64,000 nucleotides of DNA from Terebella lapidaria (Eukaryota > Annelida > Polychaeta > Terebellida > Terebellidae). The stretch lies in NCBI GenBank assembly GCA_949152475.1, contig OX424567.1:25879402-25943401 (forward strand). Reading direction: 5' to 3'. Below the pieces are notes generated by a model that saw only the letters and a list, made by a program, of their open reading frames with translations, searched no databases and was not told the origin of the DNA. This document shows, piece after piece, positions 41,446 to 55,349 of the stretch. Both the position numbers and the translations under genes were made by a program. The stretch's first letter is position 1; every line of letters begins with the position of its first letter.

Positions 41446-44400
41446 ATGGAACAAATAACTAGTGGAAAATATGAATTGATAACAGAATCAATAAAAAATA
41501 GTAATGTCATAAAACAACTGAATAAAGAAAAGTTTACTTTTGAAACTTTGGCAGATTCTCGCTACAAAATATATCAACGATATAAATTCATATTGTTTCT
41601 AAGCAAGAGGGTCTATATTGCACGGATGCAACTTCCTATGTCCATATAAAACATGTTTCTCACGAAGCGGTTCACTGGGGTGATCTGCTGTTTTAATCAA
41701 TGACAAGTGGAAGGGGCTCGTATGGAAAATTAGGTCTCATTACTTCCTTGGCAAGGGATTAGATAGTGTTGGAAATTGAAAAATTGTTTACCGGACGAAT
41801 CTACCCCTCCCCTCTTTGTTATCAGCCATAGTTAATATAACCATCAGCAATAATCTTTAAAAATAAATCTGTAAAGTATTAGTTTGCTAAGTGATTGGCT
41901 AATAGTTTTTACAGTTGAACTCCTGATTGGTTCCTGCAAGATTGCAATCCTCGACAGTCAATAATACATCCACTTGGGGGAGGCTCATATACTTGTACAA
42001 AATGAAATGTGGCCGCTGCTTGTAAATACTATCAGGGCGAGAAAAAAAATCTGATGCGGGAGGTTTTGGACGACACGCGCAGGGACGCAAACCAAAACAT
42101 ATATTTTTTTGGCTTTATGTTAAAGCTTTCGATCAAATCTTTCTGAAATTTTGCATATAAAAAGGCATAAACATATTGCAAGAGGGAGGTATTTATTAGT
42201 TTTCCTTTTTTTTCGCACTTTTTAAAAAATGGCAGCCATTTTCGATGAAAAGCAGTCGAATTTGGCATTTGAAGACCATTTTCTCAAAACATGTTCAGTC
42301 AGTTTCCAGATGTTTATTTCAAAACACTCCCCTGATTTGACCTTGGTGACCTTGAAAGCTCAAAACGGCAGTTTTGGCCAAAAAAAACAGTTGTGGCTCA
42401 ACGTACTACCTTTCTTCGGTATCTTTTCCAAGACCTTGGGCTACTTTTTCCAGATATGTCCTTAACAGACGCCCTGGTGGAGATAATACAGCCTATGTGC
42501 AAATTATTGCCAATTTCTGGGCAGGCCATCTGCTTGGAATAAACCAAAGTTGAAAGAGTAAACTCAAACCAAATGCTCATATTGTTAGTATTTGCAGAAC
42601 TATTCCTTCAAGTGCACATTATATAAAATCAAAGACATATTTTACTCATTGATATGTATAAGATATGTTTTAATAGAAATACATGTAGATATATTTATAT
42701 GTTTTCTAACTTAGAATCTAAGGCATTGGTTTAGATATGGGTCATCAATCTGCACGGTATGGTATCGAGAACATAGTACTCGTTCAGAAGACCCCAAGTG
42801 AGAAAGGTATGGGCCAGACGTAGAGACAGTTTGATTGGATAACACGAGGTTGTGAATTACTAAATGTCAGGGGTGAAAAATCCTAAATTGAATGAACGCC
42901 ATTTTGAAATCGGTTTAATCCTTTAAGAGCCTTCATTCAATTCACATCTGAATACACATATCTGAGTCAGCAATGTAGAGGATTCAACAGCTTTGGAAGG
43001 ATGTGTCTCCCATTCAACTGGATAGCTTTACAGTTTTCTGTGTTTTGTTTCAAATAATTCACTTCTGAACGTGTGTTTTCATATAGCGTGTACAGATACA
43101 GGGAATATGTCAGATTGTAATGAAGTTGGATAGCAAACATTATGTCGTATTTTATTACGATGTAATAATTTTTTGTCGATCAATGTGTAATCAATCATTA
43201 TTCATCTGACAGGATAATTCTATTTTCTTATCAAGCCCAGACATCTACCCAGCTTAATTTTAGTGCTTCGTGAAAAGACAATAACGTTCAAGTCCTTCGT
43301 ATAATAAACAAGAACCAAATCTTTGCTTGGTAATTGATGGATGAAGATATGTGTTAGATTACAGTATAACAGCCGTTCTCTCGAGACTAAATATTTTGGT
43401 GATGAGCCCGCTCCTCATCTATTATCGCCATTGAATATACTCCTTTGCATGAGAGGCCTAATTAAAGTAACTCGTCCAATGAGATATAGACGCAGTGACG
43501 GTTGATTAACATGTACTTGGTATGGTTGTGGGAACACTATATAAGAAGTTGATAGAGTCTGTAAGAAGTTGTTCCATAATAGGTTTGATTGAAGTGTTAA
43601 CCATTGTGAGTTTTGCATGATTTATCGCCAAACAAATGAAATTGTAATTAGTAATTAGCTTCAAGACGCACCTTTTATCATTCAGTAATTTCTGAAATAT
43701 ACGTCTAAGCTTAGGTTCAATCTTCTACAAATTTCTAATCTCGTGGAAATTGATAAACCACCTGGGCCATGTGGCCCATATCATGCCATGATAACATTGA
43801 CGTATCGTTTATGTACGAGGGGCTAGGTAATGAGTCTGGCTTGAATTAGGGGTGATGAATCCGTCCTTGATTCGGTTAGGTAGCACCTTCTCAGTTGTGA
43901 CAGTTACTACGATACAGCCTCACCTGCAGGAATGCCAAACAACTGTGATAAATGTATGTATCAATATCTTGCAATTATAGAACCAATTATTATCAACCAA
44001 TAGAATTTTGATGAGAATAAGAGACCTAAGATGCTTATTTGGCCACCTTAGCATGGGTATGTGTGTCCTTCCCTTAAGGTTTTTGATTATTCAAGGAGAT
44101 GTGATGAAACGATTTATCGATAATGTTGGAACTAGTTTGCATGAAAAATGTTGCGTGACAAATTTCTGCAATTTGTCCAGATTATTTTTCTGGAGAAAAT
44201 TCTAAAAAGATAGACTTTGACTGGAATGGCTGGACAACAGCAAACGAAATGACTACATACAGTGCACCATATAACAATCAGGCATTATTGAAAGTTGTCC
44301 GGAATGGGTGTGTTCTCAGAGCTATCCATTACATTATCTGGGCCTACCAGGCTGAATTCATGTCTGATCTTCACTGGGTGTTGGGTGGCAGAGATTCCCG

Positions 44401-46186
44401 TGAATGCAGTAGCAATTCTGAAGGACGTCCATCATATAGCCGAATGTGTGACCTTGGGGACTTCGTCAGCTGAATTACCTCCAGACTACAGTACTATCGA
44501 GGTCTCAAGACGTCTGATTCGTTTGATTAATCTCACGAGTAATGTCTTGACCGAAATTCGGGATTTGGTACAGCATACATGTATGGTTGTCATAATGTAC
44601 CAATATACATGTAACAGACTTGAATGTTTCGAATTTTTGTTTGAGTGGATGCATAATTTTATGGTTTTACATTGTGTTGACAATGCTATTCCATCAAACA
44701 AACACCGTACTTCGCAAACGGTATGGTATAAACTACAGAATAGGAGGTTCAATGAGCCATGATTGCAACCTGCTATGAATATTGAACAACAAGGTACCAA
44801 ATTTGGCAGGTTCACCTCTCATACTTGATATTTGTACGCTTGGATTATTATTTGAGCCATTTATATATTCTGTGCAGTGATGTATATTATTTAAATTTGC
44901 TTTGCTAGCCTCGGGTCACCTTGACAGAGGACTTCCTTAAGACGAAACTGTGTGCTCATAAAAACACCACATCATTAGTCGGCTGCACCGGGGGCATAAA
45001 GCCTGGCAACATTTACAGAAAAACCCCGCTTGTGATAAATCAACTTGCAAAAGAAAAATATTTTCTGCTTCATGAAGATTATTCGATGGTTTGGTGTTAG
45101 GGATGTAATTCATGCACTCAACTCACTACGTATGTTCAACCAACTTATAATGTTTAACAGATCTAACATATATTGTTTGCTACCTGAGCCACAATGAGAT
45201 AAATGCATTCACCATTCCACTGACTGGGTGAGATCATTGTCCAGTATCAACCACACGTTTATGACTTTGCCATGTTATTGACCCATGCCTTAACTTCACA
45301 ACGGTATTGCCACATGACTTAGCTTCAAAATGATATTGCCCAATGAGCAGGTAGTACTAGATTATGTGCCGACGTTCAAATGCTAGGTGTGACTGGGGTC
45401 ACTGGGGGTAATTGAGAAGGAAGCAGGTGGTTTGATGGCTGACAAACGTGTCTCGGTCAGAACAGTCAATCTAATTCCACAGGATTTACAAACAGTTCCC
45501 TGGACAGATTTACTGCAGAGAAATATAATAGATACTTCAAAGCAACATATGCTGGCTTCAATCAGGTTTCAGCTGGTTAGAATATTATATTCAGTGACAT
45601 AGAACTGATACACCTAAACTAATCTGAAAAATGCAGAATGTGCAAAAATGTTCTCTTTTAAAAGTACAAATAACTGAACTGTATATTGACACAACTTTGA
45701 CACAGTGTTGTTGCAATGATACTTTCGTAGTGCCCATCTGCTCTGTGGGCTAGCAGCCAATTTCCGACAGAGTTCATCTCAGTGGAAATTCCCTCTTTTA
45801 TCAATTATCTGTGTTGCAAAATCAGTAACACAAATCCTTGTGGAATAAAGTCAAATGTAGGTTGACTTATATTCAGGGTGCAGTAGACCAGACCCTGGTA
45901 GCCTAGCGCTGGTGACTAGTTGTATAGATTACCTCTCGTTGATAACTACTAGTGCTTTCCCAGGAACAACCAGGAAATCCATATGTGTCAGCCAGGGATA
46001 TACGTAGAATCTATCAGGGATATTCCTTTGGTGATCACAGTCCAGTTAGCATCTTTTATCAACTCGCTAGGTCAGAGAGCGTAGAACACAGAGGTATCAC
46101 TCGACCGACACCATTTTCTATCTTGAATTGGTGGCACTCCTGGCGGATGGAGGGCATTTATGAATGAATGTGTTTACTACTATAAC
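41446..46186. other. Region without a supported gene
   Basis: The longest open frame (44295-44762, 155 codons, starting MSGMGVFSEL) is unrecognised and overlaps another open frame at 44249. It shows no domain and no convincing splice context. A patch near 42230 belongs to the intron repeat family at 22480. Confidence 0.4.
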
Positions 46187-47294
46187 CAAGGATCATCTAT
46201 AATAGGATATCCAACTCTGGCCAAAAAGGCGTGATTACGTAATATGACGTAAATCTGATTTGAGCGTGTTGAAACGGTGCCGGGCATTAATAATCGGAAT
46301 GTTCACATCGATTTGTAATAAACATGAGCAAAGTTGTGAACCATATATTGAAATGAATGATAGGTGATTGCATTGAGTGGGGGTATGGGCTAAATTTCTG
46401 CAACAATATTCAGCATTCGCGTTGCCGATGTTGTGGTATTGAGGTCGGGATTTGTGAGTGTCCGCGTATATGTTTGTATTTAAATCGAAGGCTGTAACTC
46501 GAACGGGTTTAATCCAATCGTCTTTAAATTTGAGCAATGGGAGTTATACTCTCTCGGCTTGGAAATATTTAGTTTCCATGGAAATCTGTTGATTTTTGTT
46601 GCCATGGCAACCTTTCAAAATCCTGGAATGCAATTTTATAGCCATCGAAAATGCCTGTAAAACGGACCCACTCATGGTGACAATAAAATTGGCCCCTCAT
46701 TAAAAAAACCCTCACAAAATCGAGAGCAAGTTTTGGTGTAACTCTTGTGGTAATTTGCAGGTGAAAGGTAGATTCGTTTCAGAGTTATGAGACAGGATAT
46801 CTACCTCCAAATTTAGTGAAAATCGAGTATTGCAATGATATCAGAACAGTTCTCGTGCCGACAGTTTTCATCGGATTTCCTTGGAAACGGGACATTTCCG
46901 AGACATTAGATAATGCTTCTCAGTCCTAAATTTTTGAAAAGATTGAACGGTGAATTTTTTAATTATTGACGTGGATGTGCTCAAAAACATGCATACAGAC
47001 ATACAATGCTTGGACCACATCAAAAATATCTTCGCAAGCGAGGAGAAAGACAAATTGTGTATGACAATGAGGCTCCACCCCTGACGCGTGCCCCCCAAGA
47101 TCACTGAGCACAATACCAGGGCCCGATCTTGTATGATGTCACCAGGAGCGAAGTGATAATCAGTATAAAAAAACTCAATTTCGAGCACCTGTCACCGTTT
47201 TGACACGCTCAAATGAGATTTCGTCATTTTAAGTAATCACGTATTTTACATCCACATTGAGCAGAGTTGGACATCCTATTATAGACGATCCTTG
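46187..47294. mobile_element. 1.1 kb element with about 100-base terminal inverted repeats
   Basis: The left arm aaggatcatctataatagga is mirrored on the right by the complement of aaggatcgtctataatagga. Similarity continues through tccaactctg, gtgattac, a tgacg block and tttgagcgtgt to acggtg, with small indels. The interior has no transposase; a minus-strand open frame of 106 codons (46868-47188) is unrecognised. It fits a non-autonomous DNA transposon. Confidence 0.75.
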
Positions 47295-50200
47295 CTTTTA
47301 CTATGACATGAATTTATGAATGAGAGAATATGTCAGCAAAACGAAATGACATAACTCACAATCGTCTCTGCGGACAACAAACTACAACACCCCGTTCTGC
47401 CGCCAGGACTACAGTGGTTTATGAGTGAAAATGATAGACAATGGAAATTTGCAGAGTCCTCTCTATTCTACACTCTCTGGCTAGGCCATGTTTCAGATCA
47501 TCTCTGACACGTTCGAGTTAATAGAGACGATGGCAATGAGACGAGATGCCTTTAAAAGCTTCTCAATCAATATCGCAATAACTCCCTGTAATATGTGTTG
47601 GACATGCACATTTTGTTCTGTTTTGAAGTTCGGAAGACATTTAGTTGACTGTTCATGATTGAAACCAATTTCTTCCATGCAAAAAAGGTGCTCTGAATTG
47701 GACAAACTTAGATGTGTGTCAACACCACGAAACAATATATAATCGGACCAATGTGCAAATCATGTATATATTACCTCTTCAGTCAAATGGTTGGATACTC
47801 AGTTTTTGTTCAGAAAACACATATATTCCAATGCTGCCTTTGCCGAACCTACTATTGACTTGCGAATACACCTGAAATTATCATGTGACATCCACATGAT
47901 TGGATATTGATTGTCCCTGGGGAATGAATTTATTTGTCTGTCTTATCCCAAACATTCAAGTTTATATCTGTCTGCTAATTACCCTCCGTTTGAACAACTC
48001 CTCTCGTGCGAGATACATGTCTATTACAGACTTTTACTCATCTCATTGAGTTACAGACCTTTGCTCAACTCATCCCCAGGGGTCTCTGAGACTTGTCAAG
48101 TAAGTCTGCCTTGCGAGTCTACCTCTAATTATGCGGCTTCGGGATCTTGGCAAATCCATTGGACTCCCAAAACCAATTCTATTTTTTACGAGATGCTAGG
48201 TTTATCTTGATACTGGAAGTCATCGCATTCAAGATACTGCACTTGGATTGATGACATGATGACATGATGTCAAGTTATCATAATAACATACACCTTATAT
48301 CTCCTTCAAAAGGAACAATTATTGTGAGACGATATGCTCAATTGGAGGTTTGTACACATTTCACAACAACACCAAGCTGAATACTTCAGCCAAGATTTTT
48401 CTCGTTGACTCCTTATGCATTGTATTTTGAATCATTATAGGTGCAAATAATCATGAGACGTATACTTTAATATTTCACATTGTGCATAATGTAACGCTAC
48501 TGTATTTTGCGTGTGCATATTGATTGTGACCTCAAAACGCAATACAATACTCAAAAGCATGCTTGAAGGGTCATTTCTTGTTTTCATGACAACGGCTCAG
48601 GTGATATTTGTCGAGTTTCCAATAGTCACATGGTAGTTGCTAGAATGTCACAGAATATCTGACAGGTTTTTATATCGAACCTTCGTTTCCTAGACAGTGA
48701 AGAGGATCAGACCCTGGTACTGGACAGCTGTGGTTACTACCGTTATCGATCAGATCCACTGATCAGACGTTCGATTTCGCTCAGTTGATCATTACAATTT
48801 AGTTAGCATGCCACCCAAGCCCCGTACATTTTACTTCGTGTTGATGGGTGAAGCTCCAGCATAGCTCCCATTTCGATTCTCTACAACTCATCATAAATAC
48901 AGTAATGTGTCCTTCTGCCTCGCTGGTGATTCCAGTGAGGCCGAGGTAATGGGGGTGTAGATGATAGGGAAGCAGATTGTTATAATGTTTGTGCACAGCA
49001 TTGTACCCCACGTACCATATAGCTTCAGGTTAATGTATTATTCGGCAGAGTCATTGGACACAAGCGTCCATTCCATGTAATATGTCACATATAAAACTAG
49101 ATGTCTCACAAAACGACTCTCTAATCTGACTAGAAAATCAAGTTTACACTAACACCATTTAAGTCTACTACATATATTAAGATATATCAAACAAGTCATA
49201 TCCACAAATCACCTCAAAATTATCAAATAGTCCAGCTATGGTATCGTTACGGATGCCGTTGGACAGACATATCATTAAGGCACACAGGCAACTGTTTCAA
49301 CAGTTACGATCCGTGCTGCAGTCTCGTTATGGATATGATGAGCGGATATACAGGCTAATTTTCTGTGGTCCCGGTACTAGCAATCTATTGGGATAGCTGT
49401 CGATTCACTGAAGTTTAATTAATTTTGTCTCAGAAAAAAACATTCGTCAGCCGCATGTGGTGGTATGGCAAGTAGCAATTCATGAATTATTATAGTATAC
49501 GGTGTATGAACCTCACACATTTCAAATAATAATGAATAGTTGATCTACGAGCGTATTTAAATACATTTCCCATTTGCAATAGAGCAATGTGACAAGAGTA
49601 TGAAAGTATCCGAGACACTATGTCAGGTACATATGTGTGTGTCTCCTGGGTATAAAAGGTTTTCCATATCTCGCGAAGAAATGTCGCATGCCACTTTATC
49701 CCTGGCATTTAAGGCTTATGGGAAAATGGTATATCAATGAAACCTGTATTTTAGCAGTTGCATCGGTATCTCCTTGTCTCATTTGACAGTCTTGGTATGA
49801 TGCATCTTATTTCATTAGTATCCTGCGATATATAGGCGTACGTATAACAATATACATGTATGCTATTATGAATCACATGTATAAACGATGTCAAGGGGCA
49901 GTGTTTGTACGGTCACGTCTGATCGTATATTACAGTGCCATTCTGTCCCATCTACACCACATCTTGTTATGTGCTGCAGGTGGCAATCTTGGACATTTCA
50001 TCAGCTTCACCAGACAGAAGTCGTTACTTCCGAACATTACTCCCACCCAAGCTTCTAAAGATGCTGCTATCGCATTTTTGTTTCTGTTTTCATCTTGCTG
50101 AATCAGTGAATCAATGCATGAACCATTTCTGCTAACACATTGTGACAAACAAGGGTAAACACAAAACTACTAAAACTGTGTAATATTAACTATGATCTCA

Positions 50201-51221
50201 GAAATAAGGATTAATAAGTGCGAGCAAAAACTTCGTTTCACTAAGCTTTTGGAGCACATGCTGAGGTTAGATTTGTTTATTTCCACACACACCTGTGGCC
50301 GAGAGCACACTCGGTGTGAATGAAACCAAACGTAGTCTAGTTTTAGACGGAAATGTATGTACACCAGGCACAATGTATTCCAAATCAAACAATTGAGACT
50401 TTTTCAAACTTTGTTGAAACTCCTCGACTTTCTGTTAGTCTTCCTGCTAAGACTTTCACTATGTGCAAGTTCTTTTCCACCATGGACCATGTTCGCTTAG
50501 TGCGCTCATCTGAAAACCCGTGGTCTCCTTATCGTAGGCTACCACACCGTTGAGCTCCATTGGCAGAGCAAAGATTATAGAAGCTGGACAATTACTGGAA
50601 AAAAGTGCGTATAAACATGTATAAATAAAAAGCTTCAAACAGAAGTACCAAAAGCATCCCGGTATCTCTGAATTTCCCAAAGCCAATAACATATTGGAAT
50701 GGTTTCAATAAAGTATAAAATTGCATGCATGATAAGGTGAAATGACCAGTAATGACTTATGAACACAGCAATGGAAATTATACCAATTCAGTAATGTAGA
50801 CGATAGGGAAATGATGACTTCTAAATTCTGCATTCTGCACGCAAATTCTTGATCACATGAAATGTTGTTTCCTGTGTATTGATTTTTGTTATCTGAATTA
50901 TCCTGTAATGGGTCGATATTTATTTAGACAGGTGGATAGCGGACAGCTATTGAAAGTGAACATGGGATTTTGATCAGGGTGATTCTAACAAATCTGCTCT
51001 ATGCGTGTCCTGAAGTCAGTTGAACCTAACATGTGTCGATGCCACACATGGCGGGGAACCATACCATGGCATTTAGACTTGAATTCATATAAGTATGCTA
51101 CTATGGTATTTTCACAAAGATCAAATTGTACACCAAATGGATTTGAATGCTATCAAAGTAACTAGCACCTCAGTATATGATTTTCTTGTTACCATTTTGT
51201 GTACACGAAGAAAACTTCATC
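47295..51221. other. Region without a supported gene
   Basis: AT-rich sequence with scattered frames of 60-100 codons, none recognised. No tandem repeat or RNA gene was noticed. Confidence 0.4.
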
Positions 51222-51500
51222 AAAATGTATGTATCAACCTTTTACTACTAACACAACCAGATTTTGATGAAGCCAAAAGCAAACTTTAAGTACAACACAA
51301 AGCCAAACCGAATATTCACAGTCTGAATCACACTAGTGGTATCAGGGACAGGCAGTGTGAAAATACAGTCATTACTACTGTACACTTGATGAAATCAGCA
51401 TACAACTGCCCAACAACCTACTAAAGCAATTTAGGAATCTGAAACGAACCTTATGCGATAGTACCATGATAAGAACATAAATATCTAATCAAAAGCCAAG
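51222..51500. repeat. Diverged member of the 362-base repeat family
   Basis: Carries gattttgatgaagcc, a cagggacaggcagtgtg block, catacaactgcccaac and aagccaagagcctactgag in the same order as 36310-37372, with many substitutions. Confidence 0.6.
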
Positions 51501-51739
51501 AGCCTACTGAGCTTATAGTGAGTTAATTTATGGGCTTGAAACGGTCCATATGTCATATTAAAAATTACCTAAAGAACACTGTCCATCCAACAGTTTGCAT
51601 GCAATTCTTACCCAACAATGGGTATTATATTGTGTTACCATTGTTGAGGGATGTAGATTGTTAGAATTCGCTCATTCCAGCCCTCCCCTCCTGTTCCCTC
51701 ACCCATCCAACTGACGATTCGGAAGCGTGACATCATGAC

Positions 51740-54060
51740 AACGACCCGGTGACATTCTCAGATGGTTCACTTCTATTTACAATCCCTCATAGAAACCACT
51801 TGGCAAACTTGAAGGGACCTGCGGGTTTTTGAGAGGCTTATAACGCACACATTACACGCTGTGGAATCGGTACTGCTACCTCTCCATCAATGGTTCCATA
51901 TATTCCTGAAGATGTCAGGTCAGGATGATCCTTTCCTAACAAGGTTGGCATGGCTACAGTTATTTGACCCTGATGTGGAAGTGATGAATGGCATATAATT
52001 TACTTCTTCAAAGGCCCTTACGATACCTGACGTGTATTTAAAGTGATATTGGAAGAAGAACTATTTGTTCCAAATCAGCAACAAATAATGCCTATTGCCT
52101 CAGAACAGATCAAGTGCATATACATAACAAGTATGATTTCTTTGTTCGGTCAGAAAAGTATGGCAGAATCCATAAATTTTAGTGTACAGTGTTTACAGAG
52201 GAAAAATTGCAACACTAACAAATCATGTGGAGTTGTTCGCCTTGAAGGCATCTTAATAACATACTAAAAGTCTAAGGAGATAAAAAAAATCAGGAATATC
52301 CTCAAAACATAGGGTGGAGCTTTTCTAGTTTTTCGCTCTCGAAGCGCCACAATTACGTATGTGTGTTGCAATAGAACATTGTGTTCATATCAACTTTGCT
52401 ACATATATATCCGCCAGAACTAGTCCTATACATCACCTCAATAATATTAGACACCTACAGTCTACTTACAGCCTACATACTCCTACAACCTACTTAAAAT
52501 AGGCGTCCCCCATAAGGAAGCCCCTTGTGCAAAAGATTAAATAATGACCTCATACTTCCAGAGCACCTGGTCTCACACTCAGCTGGCTACAGTAGGTGTC
52601 TGTGATGTTCACATGGCTTTGACTTCGGATTTGACCACGTTCACTGATTTTGTAGTACTCGTCAATGGATTAGGTCTTGAAATATGCATCTCTTTGTTTG
52701 TTAGTGCCCATCATACTCCCTTGAAAAAAACCCCACCAATTGGCAGAACAGTGTTAATTTCTCCCGTTCACATTCTCCTACTCATAGGGACAGCATTACC
52801 CTGCCAAATGGCATCTAGAGCGTTGACGGACCTAGTTCTTTTGTTTAGGGGCCAGGTCATGTTGTTGTCAACGCTGTGAATCTAACTTTTTGGAACCTGA
52901 TGCCGACACAGGGTGAGTAAAATATTTTTTTCTGTAAAATATTGACCATATTACATTAGAATGGGGATTTGATGCAGTGTCCGAGATACCAATGTACAAG
53001 CTTGTGTTGTCCAATTATACATGTGAGTCTGACTTGTTCAGAAATAGGCTCTGGTCCAGCGATCTGGCCCACAAATATGTAGTGCCCAAACATTAATCAC
53101 AATGTTTTCAATACTTGTGGCCCATGTAGAGTACCAATGTATGAACTGGAGGTTTCAAATATTTCAAACTTCATTCGTGAGCAGTATACAGGCGCAACGT
53201 CATCTAAGTTTGAAGAACTTGAAACCTCCAGTTCAGACAATGTTGCTGTACATGGGTCACAAGTATCGAACACATTGTTTGTGCCTCGGAACAAATTGAG
53301 TGCATATACATAACTGATTGTTTCTGTTTGGTCAGAAATGTGTGGCAAAATCCATAGCTTTCTGTCAATATCTCAAATTTTTCAGTAGAAAGGAACGAGA
53401 TGAAAACTTGATATCCCTTGTAACTTCCACATTATAGTTTGTCACCCAGCTATTGGAGAAAGTGATTCCTCTTGGAGTTGAGGATTCGGTGCCTCTAGTG
53501 TATTGATCAATGTAAAAAAAATAGTTGCTCTGTTTTTGCTGTGAAATACTGAGTGTCATTTTCGTTAACTTTGCAGTTGTAGTAGCAAAGATGGATTATG
53601 CAGTACATGAAACAGAGAAACTAAAAATCACTGCAATAAAAAAATATTTTTGTAATGAGTAAAAATTCCTATAAACTCCAGACTACGATTCTTCAAACTT
53701 CACAGGAAACACAAAGTTATTGACTAATTCATACTGGTGAGGACATATCTATCTCGGCTCCTGGATGAAAGTTGTCGAAAGAAAGCATGGAATACTGGAG
53801 AGGTTCAGAAGAATCTGAAAATACACGAATGATTACTTCATAGCACTTGTATACCAGACATTCAACACAATGGATGAGTATGTATTTTTTGTTGATTTCC
53901 TCCGAACATATGGACAGCGAAGCAAGATGTGAATATTAGCTATTGCTATTCCACAATGCTGTTCCTGCTTTCTCTTATAATATTGTTTCAGACTTCCAGT
54001 CTCGGCCATTCTCCCACAACCACGTGGCGTTCACCAAAATGTAACTGTGTGTAGTGCTGT
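51740..54060. repeat. Old, interrupted copy of the segment at 3900-4830
   Basis: Matching blocks in the same order: tttacaatccctca with a cttgg block, tcctttcctaacaagg followed by ggcatgg or gtcatgg, gagatgaaaac followed by a stop-rich AT stretch, and finally the agctattgctattcc block. Between the blocks lie unrelated insertions, including the hairpin at 53100. It directly precedes the second segmental copy, so the locus has been duplicated more than once. Confidence 0.6.
53100..53277. other. Long imperfect hairpin with 72-base arms
   Basis: Bases 53100-53171 and the complement of 53206-53277 align without gaps with 11 mismatches in 72, including a 17-base perfect core (tgaactggaggtttcaa). 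The loop is 34 bases. It could be a decayed foldback insertion or a transcribed hairpin precursor; it is longer than a typical miRNA stem. Confidence 0.7.
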
Positions 54061-55349
54061 GTGTATAAGCATGTTTGTCATATGTATACTTCATAAAATG
54101 TATGCACTGTGAAATACAGTTTTATAAATATATATCACTACCTCTCTGGAAAGAGTGAATGTTTTAAAAATTTATGTTCGTTATTGGGGAATGAGTCTAC
54201 TTCAGCCATGTACAGTCCATAAGCAATGGCACCAATCTCACATTTACAGTTATATTTGATCAACATGTCAAACGTCTTCGATTTTCATCTGCCTGTCATG
54301 ATCAACTTAATAAATTTGATCTGATCAATGCATAATTGCAGGATTGGTGCCTAGAAATATCTAGCTGAGAATAAACAAGAAGAATGCCATATTGCGACCA
54401 CCAGAAAGACCCCAACAGAGATTGATGACACAAGGAGCTTAGTGTTTATAGCTCTAAGAATTTTGTCAATTAATTATTAATTCAGAACCTATTGAAGCTC
54501 ACAGGCCCAATTTTCCTAAGCAGCTTTTCTCAATAAACTTAGCTTTATTCAATAAAGTCCGGTCCAGCCATGTCTGTGTAGTCCTGATATCTGACCAGCA
54601 CATATCTCTCAGAGAAACGTGCATACACACACGGTCACACGTATACCAATAACGTGAATGCGCGTGTTACCAGAGCCTATGAAATAACACTTTAGGTGTC
54701 ATGCTTGAATGATAGACTGGTACGTGGTACATGTATTTTTTAGTCCATTTCATACAATCCAGGGTTTTCATAGGGTCTGTTTCATCAGCCAGGGTTTTGA
54801 TAGGGTTCAGTATAACTTGATTAGGGCCAACTTTCCACCAGTGCCGCTTATTCAGGTAGCCAGTTGTGTATACAAAATGGTAGAAGCATCCACCTTTCAG
54901 TTATGAAGCCCATAAAACAAGACTCCTCATAATGCATAAATTGGCCAATATATCCAAATATATAATTCTGACATTTTTATATATTAAGGGTGGTCATCGC
55001 CTAGGATATGAGAATGTCTTTAATTTTCTACTGATTTGTTTGCATTCATAACTTCGCTGCATAGACACCAATTTGTCCCAAAATCTGCACATAGTTGCTG
55101 CAACCCCAGTCGATGAAGTTTGTTTGTTTGAAACAAAAAATTTGTTTGAATACTCAGAATACACAATAAATACAGACAGTTGAACATCACTAATAGATGA
55201 CATTCATTCATTTATATGCCTGGTGTTGAAACTTTCAAGAAAGTAGGGGACCTGATATAGTTCACCAACCGAGATTTACTGTTGTGATATTGTCCATGAA
55301 TATGTAGTATTTACCGATTTCACACAAACAATCTTAGCAGATAATTATA

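Noticed and set aside
44295..44762. 155-codon open frame, longest outside the semaphorin exons
   Set aside because: No recognisable motif, overlaps another open frame, no codon or splice support; listed only as unassigned sequence.
52544..52879. 111-codon frame resembling part of 28100-28280
   Set aside because: The similarity is at DNA level between interspersed repeat copies and the frame is not conserved.
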